Positions 1-10,493 of a stretch of DNA of 48,809 bases are shown one piece after another. The position numbers and the translations under genes are program-made. Below the pieces are notes generated by a model. It saw only the letters and a list, made by a program, of their open reading frames with translations. It was not told the DNA's origin and did no database searches. The DNA is from an uncultured Pelagibacteraceae bacterium (GTDB taxonomy: Bacteria; Pseudomonadota; Alphaproteobacteria; Pelagibacterales; Pelagibacteraceae), in assembly GCA_902510635.1 (NCBI GenBank), contig CABXCB010000003.1, forward strand, positions 1 to 48,809, given 5' to 3'. How positions within the stretch are numbered: position 1 is the stretch's first letter; every line of letters starts with the position of its first letter.

Positions 1-44
1 ATTTTTAAAATTGGACAAGTAGAAAAACTTGATAATATATTAAA

Positions 45-500
45 ATGAAATCAATAGAGGGAAATTTTAATAATCCAGAAGTAAATGAATTGCTGAATAA
101 ACATTTCGTAGAGCTAAAATCGGTTTCACCATCTGGCAGCACACATGTTCTTGATATAGAAGGTTTAAAAGATCAAAGTATAAAATTTTGGAGTTTGTGG
201 GAAAATAATAAACTAATCGGTTGTGGTGCATTAAAATTTTTAGAAAAAAATCATGGTGAATTTAAATCAATAAGAGTAGCAGATGATTTTAGAAAAATGA
301 GAATTGGTGAAAAAATAATTAATTATTTAATTGAGGAATCTAAAAAATTAGAAATCACAAAATTAAGTGTAGAAACGGGTGCAGGGCATTTTTTTTTACC
401 TGCTAGAAAATTATTTTATAAATTTGGTTTCAAAGAATGTCCTCCATTTGCTCATTACAAAGAAGATCCTAACTCACGATATTACACATTAAGCTTATAA
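45..500 (+). CDS. GNAT-family N-acetyltransferase
   Basis: ORF 151 aa; GNAT-like core 'FKSIRVADDFRKMRIGEKIINYLIEESKKLEITKLSVETG...ARKLFYKFGFKEC'. Confidence 0.8.
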   Translation: MKSIEGNFNNPEVNELLNKHFVELKSVSPSGSTHVLDIEGLKDQSIKFWSLWENNKLIGCGALKFLEKNHGEFKSIRVADDFRKMRIGEKIINYLIEESKKLEITKLSVETGAGHFFLPARKLFYKFGFKECPPFAHYKEDPNSRYYTLSL

Positions 501-507
501 TCTAATT

Positions 508-948
508 GTGAAAACTGACAAAACAAAACCTTTTGTTCTATTTGTTGCTGAAGTTATATATTTAAAAGTACTTAATATAAAAAAAAATAATCCAGAAATC
601 ACTATTATTGAGGCTATAGAAAGATTTATTGGAACAAATTTATATAATCAAATCAGTAGCGGAAAGTTTCATGATGCTTGGTTAAATGAATTAAAGGAAA
701 ATGATTTTATTGATAAAAAAAATGGAAAAAAAGTAACAACTGAAACTTTAAAACTTTTAATAATTCAAAGAGATACAATGATAAAACAATTAATTAGATA
801 TCCTGATTTATACTATGCTAAAAGTCACTACCCTTTAGAAATATCACAACGAGCTTTTGATCATATTTGGAGAATTTGTGAAAACTACGAGCTTTGGTGC
901 AAAGAAACAAGTCAGAATGAATTAATTCAATTAAATATATTAGATTGA
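508..948 (+). CDS. hypothetical protein (GTG start)
   Basis: ORF 146 aa directly after the GNAT gene; GTG start codon; no family recognised. Confidence 0.6.
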   Translation: MKTDKTKPFVLFVAEVIYLKVLNIKKNNPEITIIEAIERFIGTNLYNQISSGKFHDAWLNELKENDFIDKKNGKKVTTETLKLLIIQRDTMIKQLIRYPDLYYAKSHYPLEISQRAFDHIWRICENYELWCKETSQNELIQLNILD

Positions 949-1244
949 TCTTGTAAAATTAATATTCCTCTAGTTTTTTCAAAATTAGTTTCAACTAATT
1001 CTTTAAAATCACGTTTCATTCTACTTTTTGTATTATTTTGTTCAATTTTTTTTGAAACAAATGAAACTGTATCCATTCCAGTTTCCTCTTGTACAGCCTT
1101 GTTTGTTACGAATGTTAATCCAGCTTGCGAAATATTTCCTGTAGAAGCTAAGGTAATTGCCGGTCCGAGCATTGCTGTTGATTGTGCACAACCTGATAAA
1201 ATTACACTAGCAACAATATAAACAAATATTTTATTTATCCTCAT
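927..1244 (-). CDS. small putative lipoprotein
   Basis: Signal peptide with lipobox 'ASVILSGC'; 105 aa; 3' end overlaps the 508..948 gene by 22 bp. Confidence 0.65.
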   Translation of the reverse strand: MRINKIFVYIVASVILSGCAQSTAMLGPAITLASTGNISQAGLTFVTNKAVQEETGMDTVSFVSKKIEQNNTKSRMKRDFKELVETNFEKTRGILILQDQSNIFN

Positions 1245-1256
1245 AATTTTATTTAT

Positions 1257-1302
1257 CTCTCTAGTTGAATATTAAAGCCATTTTTTATTCAACTCAAGAG
1301 AG
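1257..1302 (-). promoter_or_regulatory. imperfect stem-loop in the soxG/lipoprotein intergenic region
   Basis: CTCTCT-a-GTTGAATA ... TATTCAAC-tca-AGAGAG; 8-bp and 6-bp paired blocks separated by a small internal loop; on the minus strand it lies just upstream of the lipoprotein ATG. Confidence 0.4.
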
Positions 1303-1353
1303 TAAATAGTTAAACTATCCAAATTGGGTGATTTTCTTCTATTTTATTATAAA

Positions 1354-1941
1354 TTAAATAGCTTTATAACCAAATTCCAGTGAAGAGTCCGTAATTGAAT
1401 GATAAAAAGACTCTCCAAAACTTCTTAAAGAAAATAATCTTATTTTAACTGGATTATCATCAATCATATCAGCTGTAAAAGCTATTCCATTATATGTAGA
1501 ATTGATACTATTGCCCTTGTTTAAGAGATTAAAATTATAAGGACAACCTTTTTTTAAAATCTCTTTAGCATTTTGACCTTTTATTTCAATTACAGCTCTA
1601 GAATGAGATAAATCTGTTACTGCAAAATCTGTTTCTTTAAAAGATTCTAAAATATTTTTTAATAATTCTTTTTTTGTTGAAACTAGAAGCCAATTTTTTG
1701 GACCATTCCATAAAATTCTTGTATCATTTGAATTAACTACATTTATTGGTTCATTTTTTAATTTCAAACTATCAATATTGATATTTTCAAATGAAATAGT
1801 AGAATTTTTATACTGAACTATTTGAACAATAAGTAAGTTCTTAATTTCAGAAACTTTTAGCAAATTTTCTTCATTTTTATTCTCATGATTTCCAAAAAGA
1901 CCTAGTTTATGAATATAATTTAAAGCTGATATCGATATCAT
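1354..1941 (-). CDS. soxG: sarcosine oxidase gamma subunit-like / N-methylglutamate dehydrogenase subunit D-like
   Basis: 195 aa; last gene of a soxB-D-A-G ordered operon; overlaps soxA by 4 bp. Confidence 0.75.
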   Translation of the reverse strand: MISISALNYIHKLGLFGNHENKNEENLLKVSEIKNLLIVQIVQYKNSTISFENINIDSLKLKNEPINVVNSNDTRILWNGPKNWLLVSTKKELLKNILESFKETDFAVTDLSHSRAVIEIKGQNAKEILKKGCPYNFNLLNKGNSINSTYNGIAFTADMIDDNPVKIRLFSLRSFGESFYHSITDSSLEFGYKAI

Positions 1942-4934
1942 GATCTAACTCTTTCTCCTTTAGGATCAACATAGTGTGATGATACTATTTCAACAGGTAT
2001 TGTTTTATTTTTTAAAGGAGACATTGCAAAAAGTTTTTGACCAATCATATTTTTTCCGTCTTTAATTATCGCAAGTGAAAATGGATTATCATATTCAACA
2101 CTCCAACAAGAAGCAGATATATAACCTAATTTAGGGTTTGGAAGTTTCGCATTTGAATCTTTAACTATATATGATCCTTCAGGAATACTCGTTTTTTTAT
2201 CTAATGGAATGACTCCAACTACTTTTTGTCTATTAGGTTCTATGTAAGCTTTTTTGCTTAAAGATCTTTTTCCAATAAAATCTTTCTTCTTACTAACTAA
2301 TCCTTCTAATGAATTATCATAAGGAATTGTACGCCCATCTAATTCAGATCCTGCAACGTGTCCCATTTCGATTCTTAATGTTGATAAAGCCTCTGTTCCA
2401 TAAGGCTCAATATTAAACACTTTTCCAATCTCCATTATTTTTTCCCACATAAAGTTACCATTATCGGATTCAACATTTACCTCATAAGCAAGTTCACCTG
2501 AAAATGAAATTCTATAAATTTTAGCATTAATCCCAAATAAATTACCCTCCCTATATCCCATAAATGGTAACCCTTCATTTGAAACATCTAAATCTGGAAA
2601 TAATTTTTGTAGTACGTCTCTAGATTTTGGTCCAGCAATTGCAGCTCCTGCCCATTGCTCTGTGGATGAAACTACATTTACATTCAATTCTGGCCACACT
2701 AGTTGTAAATAATATTCTAGATGAGATAAAACATTTGCTGCTTGGGCAGTTGTAGTTGTCATATGATAGTGGTTTTCTGAAATTCTAGTTGTTGTTCCAT
2801 CATCCATTACAATCCCATCTTCTCTTAACATTACCCCATATCTTGCCTTACCAACTGGTAACTTAAGCCAAGCATTGGTATAAACTCTATTTAATAATTC
2901 AGCAGCATCAGGTCCTTTAATATCAATTTTACCTAAAGTTGTTACATCGCAAACTCCTACATTTTGCCTAACATTTTTTGCTTCTCTTTTTGAAGCTTCA
3001 AATAAATTTTCATTTCCTTGTTTGTAATATCTTGGACGCAGCCAAACACCTGCATCTACAAACACTGCATTATTTTTTTCATGCCAATAATGCATAGGTG
3101 ATTTTCTTGTTGGTTTTGAATGTTTTCCAATTTCTCTTCCAACAATTGCTCCTATTGAAACAGGTGAAAATGGAGGCCTAAAAGTAGTATGACCTACTTG
3201 AGGTACAACTTTATTTTCTATTTCTGAAACTAATTGTAATCCATTAAGATTGCTAGTTCTTCCTTGATCAGTCGCCATTCCTAATGTTGTATATCTTTTT
3301 ACATGCTCAATTGATCTGTAACCTTCTCTTAATGCAAGTTGTATATCAGATACAGCAACATCATTTTGAAAATCTAAAAATCTTTTATAATTTTTTCCCT
3401 TTGGTAATGGCACACACCAAAATTTATCGTGATTAGAAGATTTTTTTTCTACAACTGATGGTACTAAAATTTTATTTTCTTTATTTGTTATTTTCTTTGA
3501 TAATTCATTTCCTTTTTCAAAAGATGTTTTTAATGTTTCTTCTAGTGTAAAAATTCCATTAGCAGATCCTAACGTTGTTTCATTTTGCTTTGAGTGGCTT
3601 GGAATAAATGCATCTATTTCTTCATTGAATTTAGTTTTATTACCTGATTGTGAAGCTAAATGAATTGTTGGTGTCCAAAATCCAGAAACACAAATACAAT
3701 CACACTTTATATTTACAATGTTGCTTATATTTTTTTTATCATCTGATATTTTAGCAATATCTGCGGAACTAACTTTTTTATAACCTTTGGCTAACACAAC
3801 AACATAAGAAAGCTTTATATTTATATTTAAGTCTTTGGCTTCTTTTATAATTTCTGAATTAGGATCTTTTCTTGTATCTAAAACGACTGGATCTATTCCA
3901 TTCTTTTTAAATTCTATAGCAGTTTCATATCCACTATCATTGTTTGTAAATATTAATGGCTTTTTTCCAACTAATACTCCATAAATTTTTAAGTACTCTT
4001 TAGCTGCAGAAGAAAGCATAACACCTGGGGTATCATTATTTCCAAAAACCAAAGGTCTTTCTATTGATCCAGACGAAATAATAACTTCTTTAGCGCGAAT
4101 ATACCAAAGTCTCTGCTTAGGAGTATATTTTTCTGTTTCAGGTAAATGATCACTAATTCTCTCAGACATAACAAGCATATTATGATCATAATAACCGAAA
4201 ACTTGAGATCTATTTTTCACAATTACATTTGACATTGATTTAAGTTCAGAAATTATTTTTTCTGACCATTCTTGACCGCTTTGATTTCCAATTGTTACTT
4301 CACTAGTTAGAAGACTTCCACCAAATCTAGATTTATCTTCAGCCAAAATTACTTTAGCACCGTTTAGTGCTGCTGCATAAGCGCTTGCAAGGCCTGAGGG
4401 CCCTGACCCTGCTATTAAAAGATCACAATATTCATATTTATGTTCATATCTCTCCTTATCATGCTTAATAGATGCCGCTCCAAAACCTGCAGCTTTTCTA
4501 ATAATTGGCTCATAAACCTTGTGCCAAAAGCTTTTAGGCCACATAAAAGTTTTATAATAAAAACCTGCAGGGAAAAATTTGCCTAAAAAATTATTTATTG
4601 CACCAATATCAAAATCTACATTTGGCCAACAATTTACACTTTTTGCTTCTAAACCTTCGAATAATTCTTGTTCAGTTGCTCTTACATTAGGATCAACTTC
4701 ATTATTTCTATTCATTTGAACTATCGCATAAGGTTCATCTACGCCTGCTCCAAAAAATCCTCTAGGTCTATGATATTTAAAACTTCTACCAACTAGATGG
4801 ACTCCATTTGCAATTAGTGCTGAAGCTAAAGTATCTCCTTCATAACCAAAATATTTTTTGCCATTAAATTTAAACGAAATTTTTTTACTTCTATTTACTA
4901 ACCCACCATTATCTAATCTGAAGTTCTCTGACAT
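1938..4934 (-). CDS. soxA: sarcosine oxidase alpha subunit-like (FAD/NAD-binding plus C-terminal GcvT domain) / N-methylglutamate dehydrogenase subunit C-like
   Basis: 998 aa; N-terminal 'GDTLASALIANGVHLVGRSFKYHRPRG', 'LLIAGSGPSGLASAYAAALNGAKVILAED', C-terminal GcvT-type 'ISFSGELAYEVNVESDNGNFMWEKIMEIG'. Confidence 0.9.
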   Translation of the reverse strand: MSENFRLDNGGLVNRSKKISFKFNGKKYFGYEGDTLASALIANGVHLVGRSFKYHRPRGFFGAGVDEPYAIVQMNRNNEVDPNVRATEQELFEGLEAKSVNCWPNVDFDIGAINNFLGKFFPAGFYYKTFMWPKSFWHKVYEPIIRKAAGFGAASIKHDKERYEHKYEYCDLLIAGSGPSGLASAYAAALNGAKVILAEDKSRFGGSLLTSEVTIGNQSGQEWSEKIISELKSMSNVIVKNRSQVFGYYDHNMLVMSERISDHLPETEKYTPKQRLWYIRAKEVIISSGSIERPLVFGNNDTPGVMLSSAAKEYLKIYGVLVGKKPLIFTNNDSGYETAIEFKKNGIDPVVLDTRKDPNSEIIKEAKDLNINIKLSYVVVLAKGYKKVSSADIAKISDDKKNISNIVNIKCDCICVSGFWTPTIHLASQSGNKTKFNEEIDAFIPSHSKQNETTLGSANGIFTLEETLKTSFEKGNELSKKITNKENKILVPSVVEKKSSNHDKFWCVPLPKGKNYKRFLDFQNDVAVSDIQLALREGYRSIEHVKRYTTLGMATDQGRTSNLNGLQLVSEIENKVVPQVGHTTFRPPFSPVSIGAIVGREIGKHSKPTRKSPMHYWHEKNNAVFVDAGVWLRPRYYKQGNENLFEASKREAKNVRQNVGVCDVTTLGKIDIKGPDAAELLNRVYTNAWLKLPVGKARYGVMLREDGIVMDDGTTTRISENHYHMTTTTAQAANVLSHLEYYLQLVWPELNVNVVSSTEQWAGAAIAGPKSRDVLQKLFPDLDVSNEGLPFMGYREGNLFGINAKIYRISFSGELAYEVNVESDNGNFMWEKIMEIGKVFNIEPYGTEALSTLRIEMGHVAGSELDGRTIPYDNSLEGLVSKKKDFIGKRSLSKKAYIEPNRQKVVGVIPLDKKTSIPEGSYIVKDSNAKLPNPKLGYISASCWSVEYDNPFSLAIIKDGKNMIGQKLFAMSPLKNKTIPVEIVSSHYVDPKGERVRS

Positions 4935-4935
4935 T

Positions 4936-5202
4936 TTATAATTCTTCGTTTGATTTTAATGTTGTAAATATTTCATGGGTTAATGTATCTCTTTCAACTT
5001 TAATCCATTGTCTACATCCTGAAATATGTTGCCATAATTCTAAATGTTTTCCTCTTGGACTTTTTCTTAAATAAACAAAATTATCCCATTCTTGGTCAGA
5101 AATTTCTTTATTTAATTCTGGTCTCTTTACTGTTGCATCACCACCATATGAAAATTCGTTTTGAGATCTCAAACCACAATGAGGACATTTAATATAAAGC
5201 AT
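4936..5202 (-). CDS. soxD: sarcosine oxidase delta subunit-like
   Basis: 88 aa, 'CPHCGLRSQNEFSYGGDA...LWQHISGCRQWIKVERDTLTHEI' typical of the SoxD family. Confidence 0.9.
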   Translation of the reverse strand: MLYIKCPHCGLRSQNEFSYGGDATVKRPELNKEISDQEWDNFVYLRKSPRGKHLELWQHISGCRQWIKVERDTLTHEIFTTLKSNEEL

Positions 5203-6465
5203 TTAAGAAATCCAAGTTTTTGTTCCAAGACCTTTTTCATCAATTAAATGACCCGTGCTGAATCTATTTAGACTATAACCCTCATTTAATTCGTGTGGTT
5301 TGTCTTGGGCAATTGTATGAGCAAAAGTCCATCCAGATGCAGGTGTTGCTTTAAACCCTCCATAACACCATCCACAATTTAAATATAGACCTTCAATATG
5401 TGTTTTATCAATAATGGGTGACCCATCCATAGACATATCCATAATTCCTCCCCATGTTCTAAGCATTTTTAATTTACTAAGAAACGGAAACATTGCTATC
5501 CCTTCAGTTAACACATGTTGTAATGTTGGAAGATTGCCTCTTTGAGCATAACTATTATATCCATCAAGATCTCCTCCCATAACCATTTCACCTTTGTCAG
5601 ATTGACTGCAATAAAAGTGTCCAGCTCCAAACGTTACTACACTATTTAATATTGGTTTAATTGGTTCTGACACACATGCCTGCAAAAGATGTGTTTCAAC
5701 AGGTAATGTCATATTTAATTTTTCTGCTAAGATGTTTGTGCTTCCAGCAACACATAGACCAATTTTTTTTGCTTTAATGTCACCCTTTGAAGTCCTTATT
5801 CCTAAAATTTTTCCATTAGAAATATCAAATCCTGTGACTTCGCAATTTTGAATAATATCTACTCCCATCGAGTCTGCTTGACGTGCATATCCCCATGCAA
5901 CAGCATCATGTCTAGCTGTTCCAGCGCTTGGTTGCATTAGTCCTCCAAATATTGGAAATCTTACATTTTCAGAAAAATCTGCCATGGGTATAATTTTTCT
6001 AACCTCTTCTCTATTTAACAGAACTGCATCAATTCCGTTTAAACGCATTGAATTTCCTCTTCTTGAATAAACATTCATTTGTGCATCAGAATGTGCAAGG
6101 TTAATTATTCCTCTTGGAGAAAACATGACGTTAAAATTTAAATCCTGGCTCATATTTCTCCATAAATCCATACCGAACTCGCTAAACAAACCGTTTTCGT
6201 CGTGCATATAATTTGATCTGATTATGGTAGTGTTCCTTCCAACATTACCTCCTCCTATCCATCCTTTTTCAATAATTGCAACTTTTGTAATATTATGTTC
6301 TTTAGCAAGATAGTATGCTGTAGCTAAACCGTGACCCCCGCCTCCTATAATTATAACATCATATTCAGATTTAGGATTTGGGTCTTTCCAGGCAACTTCC
6401 CAATCTTTATGTCCTTTAAAAGCATTTTTGATAAGGCTGAAGACTGAATATTTTTGCATAATCAA
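5203..6465 (-). CDS. soxB: sarcosine oxidase beta subunit-like / N-methylglutamate dehydrogenase subunit A-like
   Basis: 420 aa; DAO-family FAD motif 'YDVIIIGGGGHGLATAYYLA', 'GRNTTIIRSNYM', 'NCGWCYGGFKATPASGW'. Confidence 0.9.
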   Translation of the reverse strand: MIMQKYSVFSLIKNAFKGHKDWEVAWKDPNPKSEYDVIIIGGGGHGLATAYYLAKEHNITKVAIIEKGWIGGGNVGRNTTIIRSNYMHDENGLFSEFGMDLWRNMSQDLNFNVMFSPRGIINLAHSDAQMNVYSRRGNSMRLNGIDAVLLNREEVRKIIPMADFSENVRFPIFGGLMQPSAGTARHDAVAWGYARQADSMGVDIIQNCEVTGFDISNGKILGIRTSKGDIKAKKIGLCVAGSTNILAEKLNMTLPVETHLLQACVSEPIKPILNSVVTFGAGHFYCSQSDKGEMVMGGDLDGYNSYAQRGNLPTLQHVLTEGIAMFPFLSKLKMLRTWGGIMDMSMDGSPIIDKTHIEGLYLNCGWCYGGFKATPASGWTFAHTIAQDKPHELNEGYSLNRFSTGHLIDEKGLGTKTWIS

Positions 6466-6598
6466 ATTTTATAGTAATTAATATAAATAGTTCTTTATTT
6501 TTTTTATATATATTTTTTAGAACTTTAAAAAATCCATAAAAGGGGATATTAATCCAGCTTCAAATGAGTTTGAATATATAAAATTAAAGAAAGCTAAA

Positions 6599-8281
6599 AT
6601 GGGTAAAGTAAAATCTGATATTGAAATAGCTAGAACAGCAAAAATGAAGCCCATTCAAGAAGTGCTTAATGGACTAAATGTACCTGACAAAGCTGAAGTT
6701 TATAGTCCGATAGGAAGATATATCGCAAAAATTAAAACTGATTACTTAGATACACTAAAAAATAAAAAAGATGGAAAATTAATTTTAGTAACTGCAATTA
6801 CTCCGACTCCTGCTGGGGAAGGAAAAACAACAACATCAGTTGGCTTAAATGATGGATTAAATAAAATTGGAAAAAAATCAATTGTTTGTCTTAGGGAACC
6901 TAGCCTTGGGCCTTCTTTTGGAATGAAAGGAGGGGCTGCTGGAGGAGGTTATGCACAAGTAGTTCCTATGGAACAAATAAATTTACATTTTACAGGAGAC
7001 TTTCATGCAATAACATCAGCTCATAATCTTCTTTCTGCTTTAATAGATAATCATATCTACTGGGGCAATAAACTAAACATTGATGTCCGAAGAATTGTTT
7101 GGAAAAGGGTTATGGATATGAATGATCGTTCATTAAGATCAATTGTTGTAGATCTTGGTGGAGTAGCTAATGGATATCCTAGACAAGATGGCTTTGATAT
7201 TACAGTTGCTTCTGAAATAATGGCCATCTTCTGCTTATCAAATGATTTAAAAGATTTAGAAAACAGAATTGGAAATATTACAGTAGCTTATACAAGAGAT
7301 AAAAAACCAATTTATGCAAAAGACTTAAATGCTCAGGGTCCAATGACTGTTTTGTTAAAAGATGCAATTAGACCTAATGTTACACAAACTTTAGAAAATA
7401 ACCCAGCAATAATACATGGTGGACCATTTGCAAATATTGCTCATGGTTGTAATTCTGTAATAGCTACAAAAACAGGATTAAAACTAGCAGATTATGTAGT
7501 AACTGAAGCTGGGTTTGGTGCTGACCTAGGGGCTGAAAAATTTTTAGATATAAAATGTAGAAAATCGAATTTGAAACCTGATTGTGTAGTAATTGTTGCG
7601 ACTATAAGAGCTTTAAAAATGCATGGAGGAGTAGCTAAAGATGATCTTAAAAATGAAAATATTAAAGCTTTAAATAAAGGTTTAGTAAATTTAGAAAGAC
7701 ACATTAATAACGTAAGAAAGTTTGGCTTACCAGTTGTAGTAGCAGTTAACCATTTTATTACAGATACCGATAAAGAAGTTAATGCACTAATGGATTTTTG
7801 TAAAACATTAGGTGTAAAATCATCTATTTGTAAACACTGGTCGGATGGAGGAGAAGGAACAAAAGATTTAGCAAATATTGTAGTAGATATATGTAATAAT
7901 AAAAATAATTTTAAATTTTTATATGAAGATGATTTACCTTTATTCAAAAAAATTGAAACAATCGCCCAAGAAATTTATCATGCAAGCGAAGTAGTAGCTG
8001 ATACGAAAATAAGAGATCAGTTAAAAAATTTTGAAGCAAAAGGTTATGGAAAGCTTCCTATATGTGTCGCTAAAACTCAGTATAGTTTTTCGACTGATCC
8101 TAGTCTAAAAGGCGCACCTTCAGGACATGTAGTTCCAATAAGAGAAGTAAGACTATCTTCAGGAGCAGAATTTATTGTGGTTGTGTGTGGGGCAATAATG
8201 ACAATGCCAGGACTTCCAAGAGTACCTGCAGCAGACTCGATCAAACTAAATAATAAAGGTGAAATTGAAGGATTATTTTAA
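6599..8281 (+). CDS. fhs: formate--tetrahydrofolate ligase
   Basis: 560 aa; '[20 protein letters not shown]', '[27 protein letters not shown]', '[13 protein letters not shown]'. Confidence 0.97.
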   Translation: MGKVKSDIEIARTAKMKPIQEVLNGLNVPDKAEVYSPIGRYIAKIKTDYLDTLKNKKDGKLILVTAITPTPAGEGKTTTSVGLNDGLNKIGKKSIVCLREPSLGPSFGMKGGAAGGGYAQVVPMEQINLHFTGDFHAITSAHNLLSALIDNHIYWGNKLNIDVRRIVWKRVMDMNDRSLRSIVVDLGGVANGYPRQDGFDITVASEIMAIFCLSNDLKDLENRIGNITVAYTRDKKPIYAKDLNAQGPMTVLLKDAIRPNVTQTLENNPAIIHGGPFANIAHGCNSVIATKTGLKLADYVVTEAGFGADLGAEKFLDIKCRKSNLKPDCVVIVATIRALKMHGGVAKDDLKNENIKALNKGLVNLERHINNVRKFGLPVVVAVNHFITDTDKEVNALMDFCKTLGVKSSICKHWSDGGEGTKDLANIVVDICNNKNNFKFLYEDDLPLFKKIETIAQEIYHASEVVADTKIRDQLKNFEAKGYGKLPICVAKTQYSFSTDPSLKGAPSGHVVPIREVRLSSGAEFIVVVCGAIMTMPGLPRVPAADSIKLNNKGEIEGLF

Positions 8282-9202
8282 TTTTAACTTGTCCCAAAAA
8301 TATTCTGCCAAATTTATTCCAGTCAATTCTTTGAATTGTGTTAAGCCTGTTGGAGATGTTACATTTATATCTCCTATTAATTTTCCAGAAATTAAATCAA
8401 TTCCAGCAAAATAAATATTATTTTTTTTTAATACTTTCGCGACTTGACTAGAAATTTTTTTTTCAAATTTATTTAAATTTATTTTAAATGCTTTTCCACC
8501 TTGTGATAAATTTGATAAAATTGAATTTTTAGATGGGACTCTTTTGATAGCTCCCATAACTTTACCATTAATAATAAAAACCCTTTTATCTCCATATTTA
8601 ACTAAAGGTAGAAATTTTTGAACCATTACAAAACCTGTTTTTCTTAGATAATTCCTTAAAGCATTTTGATTCAACTTTTTATTAATAAAATATATATTTT
8701 TTCCAGCATATCCGTTGACAGGTTTTAGAACTATTTTCTTATGTTTTTGATAAAAATTTATTACCTCATTAAAATTTTTTGTAAAAATAGTTGGTGGCAT
8801 CAAATTCATAAATTTTATTGAAAACAATTTTTCTGATATATTTCTTACTGATCCTGGATTATTTATAATTTTTACTCTTTTTTTAATTGTGTCTAATAAA
8901 AGAGTTGAATTTATATAATCTATATTGAACGGTGGGTCTTGCCTGATTAAAATTAATTTAGAATTTGATAAATTAAAATTTTTTTTTCTAATTATTTTAA
9001 AATATTTTTTTTCACTATTAAATAATTTTAATTCTTTCACATTTGCAAATAATTTTGAGTTAATAAAACTAATATCCTTTTGTTCAAACCAATAAATTTT
9101 ATATTTTCTTTTTTGAGCCTCTAAAGCTAATAATAAAGTAGTATCTGTTTTCGGATTTATTTTTTGTATAGGGTCAGCTTGTATTGCAACAATTTTATTC
9201 AT
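8273..9202 (-). CDS. gshB: glutathione synthetase (ATP-grasp)
   Basis: 309 aa; '[19 protein letters not shown]', '[13 protein letters not shown]', '[15 protein letters not shown]', '[10 protein letters not shown]'. Confidence 0.88.
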   Translation of the reverse strand: MNKIVAIQADPIQKINPKTDTTLLLALEAQKRKYKIYWFEQKDISFINSKLFANVKELKLFNSEKKYFKIIRKKNFNLSNSKLILIRQDPPFNIDYINSTLLLDTIKKRVKIINNPGSVRNISEKLFSIKFMNLMPPTIFTKNFNEVINFYQKHKKIVLKPVNGYAGKNIYFINKKLNQNALRNYLRKTGFVMVQKFLPLVKYGDKRVFIINGKVMGAIKRVPSKNSILSNLSQGGKAFKINLNKFEKKISSQVAKVLKKNNIYFAGIDLISGKLIGDINVTSPTGLTQFKELTGINLAEYFWDKLKLK

Positions 9203-10460
9203 TAATTAAGTTTTCCAGAGATTTATCAGCCTTACTTTTTTTGTCATCTAATATGTTTTTAATATTTTTTAAAAAAATTGTTTCATTTTCTTTTTTTTTA
9301 TTTAATTCATTTCTTTTTTCTAAACCTTTTTTTGAGATATCATAAAAAATTCTAAGCCAATCTAATATTTTCTTATTATTTATAATTGTATTTAATCCTT
9401 TTTTTGGTGCTTCAATGTAAGCATTTAGTACATCCTCTTTTTTCCAATCATTAATAATGCTAATAGTACTCTCTAAATTACCATAGATTAATCCAGTTAA
9501 AAAAGCTGGTCCAGCACAATGACAATCCCATTCACATGCATCTAGAGATCTAATCTCAATGTATTTTTTTAATCTATTTTCTGTAAATATAGTGCTAAGA
9601 TGTAATTCTAAATCATCTAAATTTGGTAAATTTTTTATATTTTCAATTTTACCTTCCATAAAATCTTTAAATGTTTTTCCATTAGCTGATGAATATGAGT
9701 TATTTTTTTTTAAAAACAAAAGTGGAAAGTTAATTGCAAAATCAGCATATTTTTCAAAATCCATGTCCTCTAAAAAAATTTCAGGAAGACCTCCTCTAGC
9801 AGTTTCTTGCCAAATTTTAGATCTTAGTGATAAGTATCCACTTGGTTTATTTTCTGAAATTGCAGAATTGGCAAAAACTCCAATTGTAATTGGACTCAAG
9901 AAAGAAATTATTTTAAATTTTTTTTTAAAATCCTCTTCTGAAAAGTAATCGATATTTATCTGTGTTCCTGATGTTTGATACATCATATTTAAACTCTGCT
10001 TTCCATTTTTTGGCATTTCTTGGGTCATTATCTCATATCTTTGTTTTGGATTATTGGGCACATCACTTAATCTTGAGTAAGGATCGTGCCCTACAGCAAT
10101 AGTTTTTAATTTTAAATCCTTGCAGATTTTATTAAGTTTTGATTGAAAATCATATGACTCTGAACAAACTCCATGAATATTTTTATATTTATCGCCTGAT
10201 AATTCGATTTGATTTCCAGGTTCAAGAGAAATTGATTTTCCTCCAAGCTTTAAGCCAATTATATTTTCATTTTCGAATATTTTTTCCCAATTATATTTTT
10301 CTGAATATAAATTTAATATTTTTTTTATGTCTGAATAATTAATTCTTTGCTGGTCTTTTTCTCTAAATAGAAATTTTTCATTCTCTACCCCTATTAATAA
10401 GTCTGTTTTACATCCAGAGAAAAAATAATCAATTATCTGATTTTTTGATGTAATTTCCAT
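9195..10460 (-). CDS. gshA: glutamate--cysteine ligase
   Basis: 421 aa; 'GVENEKF', 'SLEPGNQIELSG', 'MYQTSGTQINIDY', 'EIRSLDACEWDCHCAGPAFLTGL'; overlaps gshB by 8 bp. Confidence 0.88.
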   Translation of the reverse strand: MEITSKNQIIDYFFSGCKTDLLIGVENEKFLFREKDQQRINYSDIKKILNLYSEKYNWEKIFENENIIGLKLGGKSISLEPGNQIELSGDKYKNIHGVCSESYDFQSKLNKICKDLKLKTIAVGHDPYSRLSDVPNNPKQRYEIMTQEMPKNGKQSLNMMYQTSGTQINIDYFSEEDFKKKFKIISFLSPITIGVFANSAISENKPSGYLSLRSKIWQETARGGLPEIFLEDMDFEKYADFAINFPLLFLKKNNSYSSANGKTFKDFMEGKIENIKNLPNLDDLELHLSTIFTENRLKKYIEIRSLDACEWDCHCAGPAFLTGLIYGNLESTISIINDWKKEDVLNAYIEAPKKGLNTIINNKKILDWLRIFYDISKKGLEKRNELNKKKENETIFLKNIKNILDDKKSKADKSLENLINE

Positions 10461-10493
10461 TAAAATTTTGTATCAAATTTTTCAATACTTAAG

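Noticed and set aside
7492-7947. 151-aa ORF antisense to fhs
   Set aside because: Entirely inside a strongly supported fhs coding region; the low-complexity Ser/Leu/Lys-rich translation looks like a mirror of the sense gene.
9559-9948. 129-aa plus-strand ORF within gshA
   Set aside because: Antisense shadow of a well-supported CDS; no recognisable domain.
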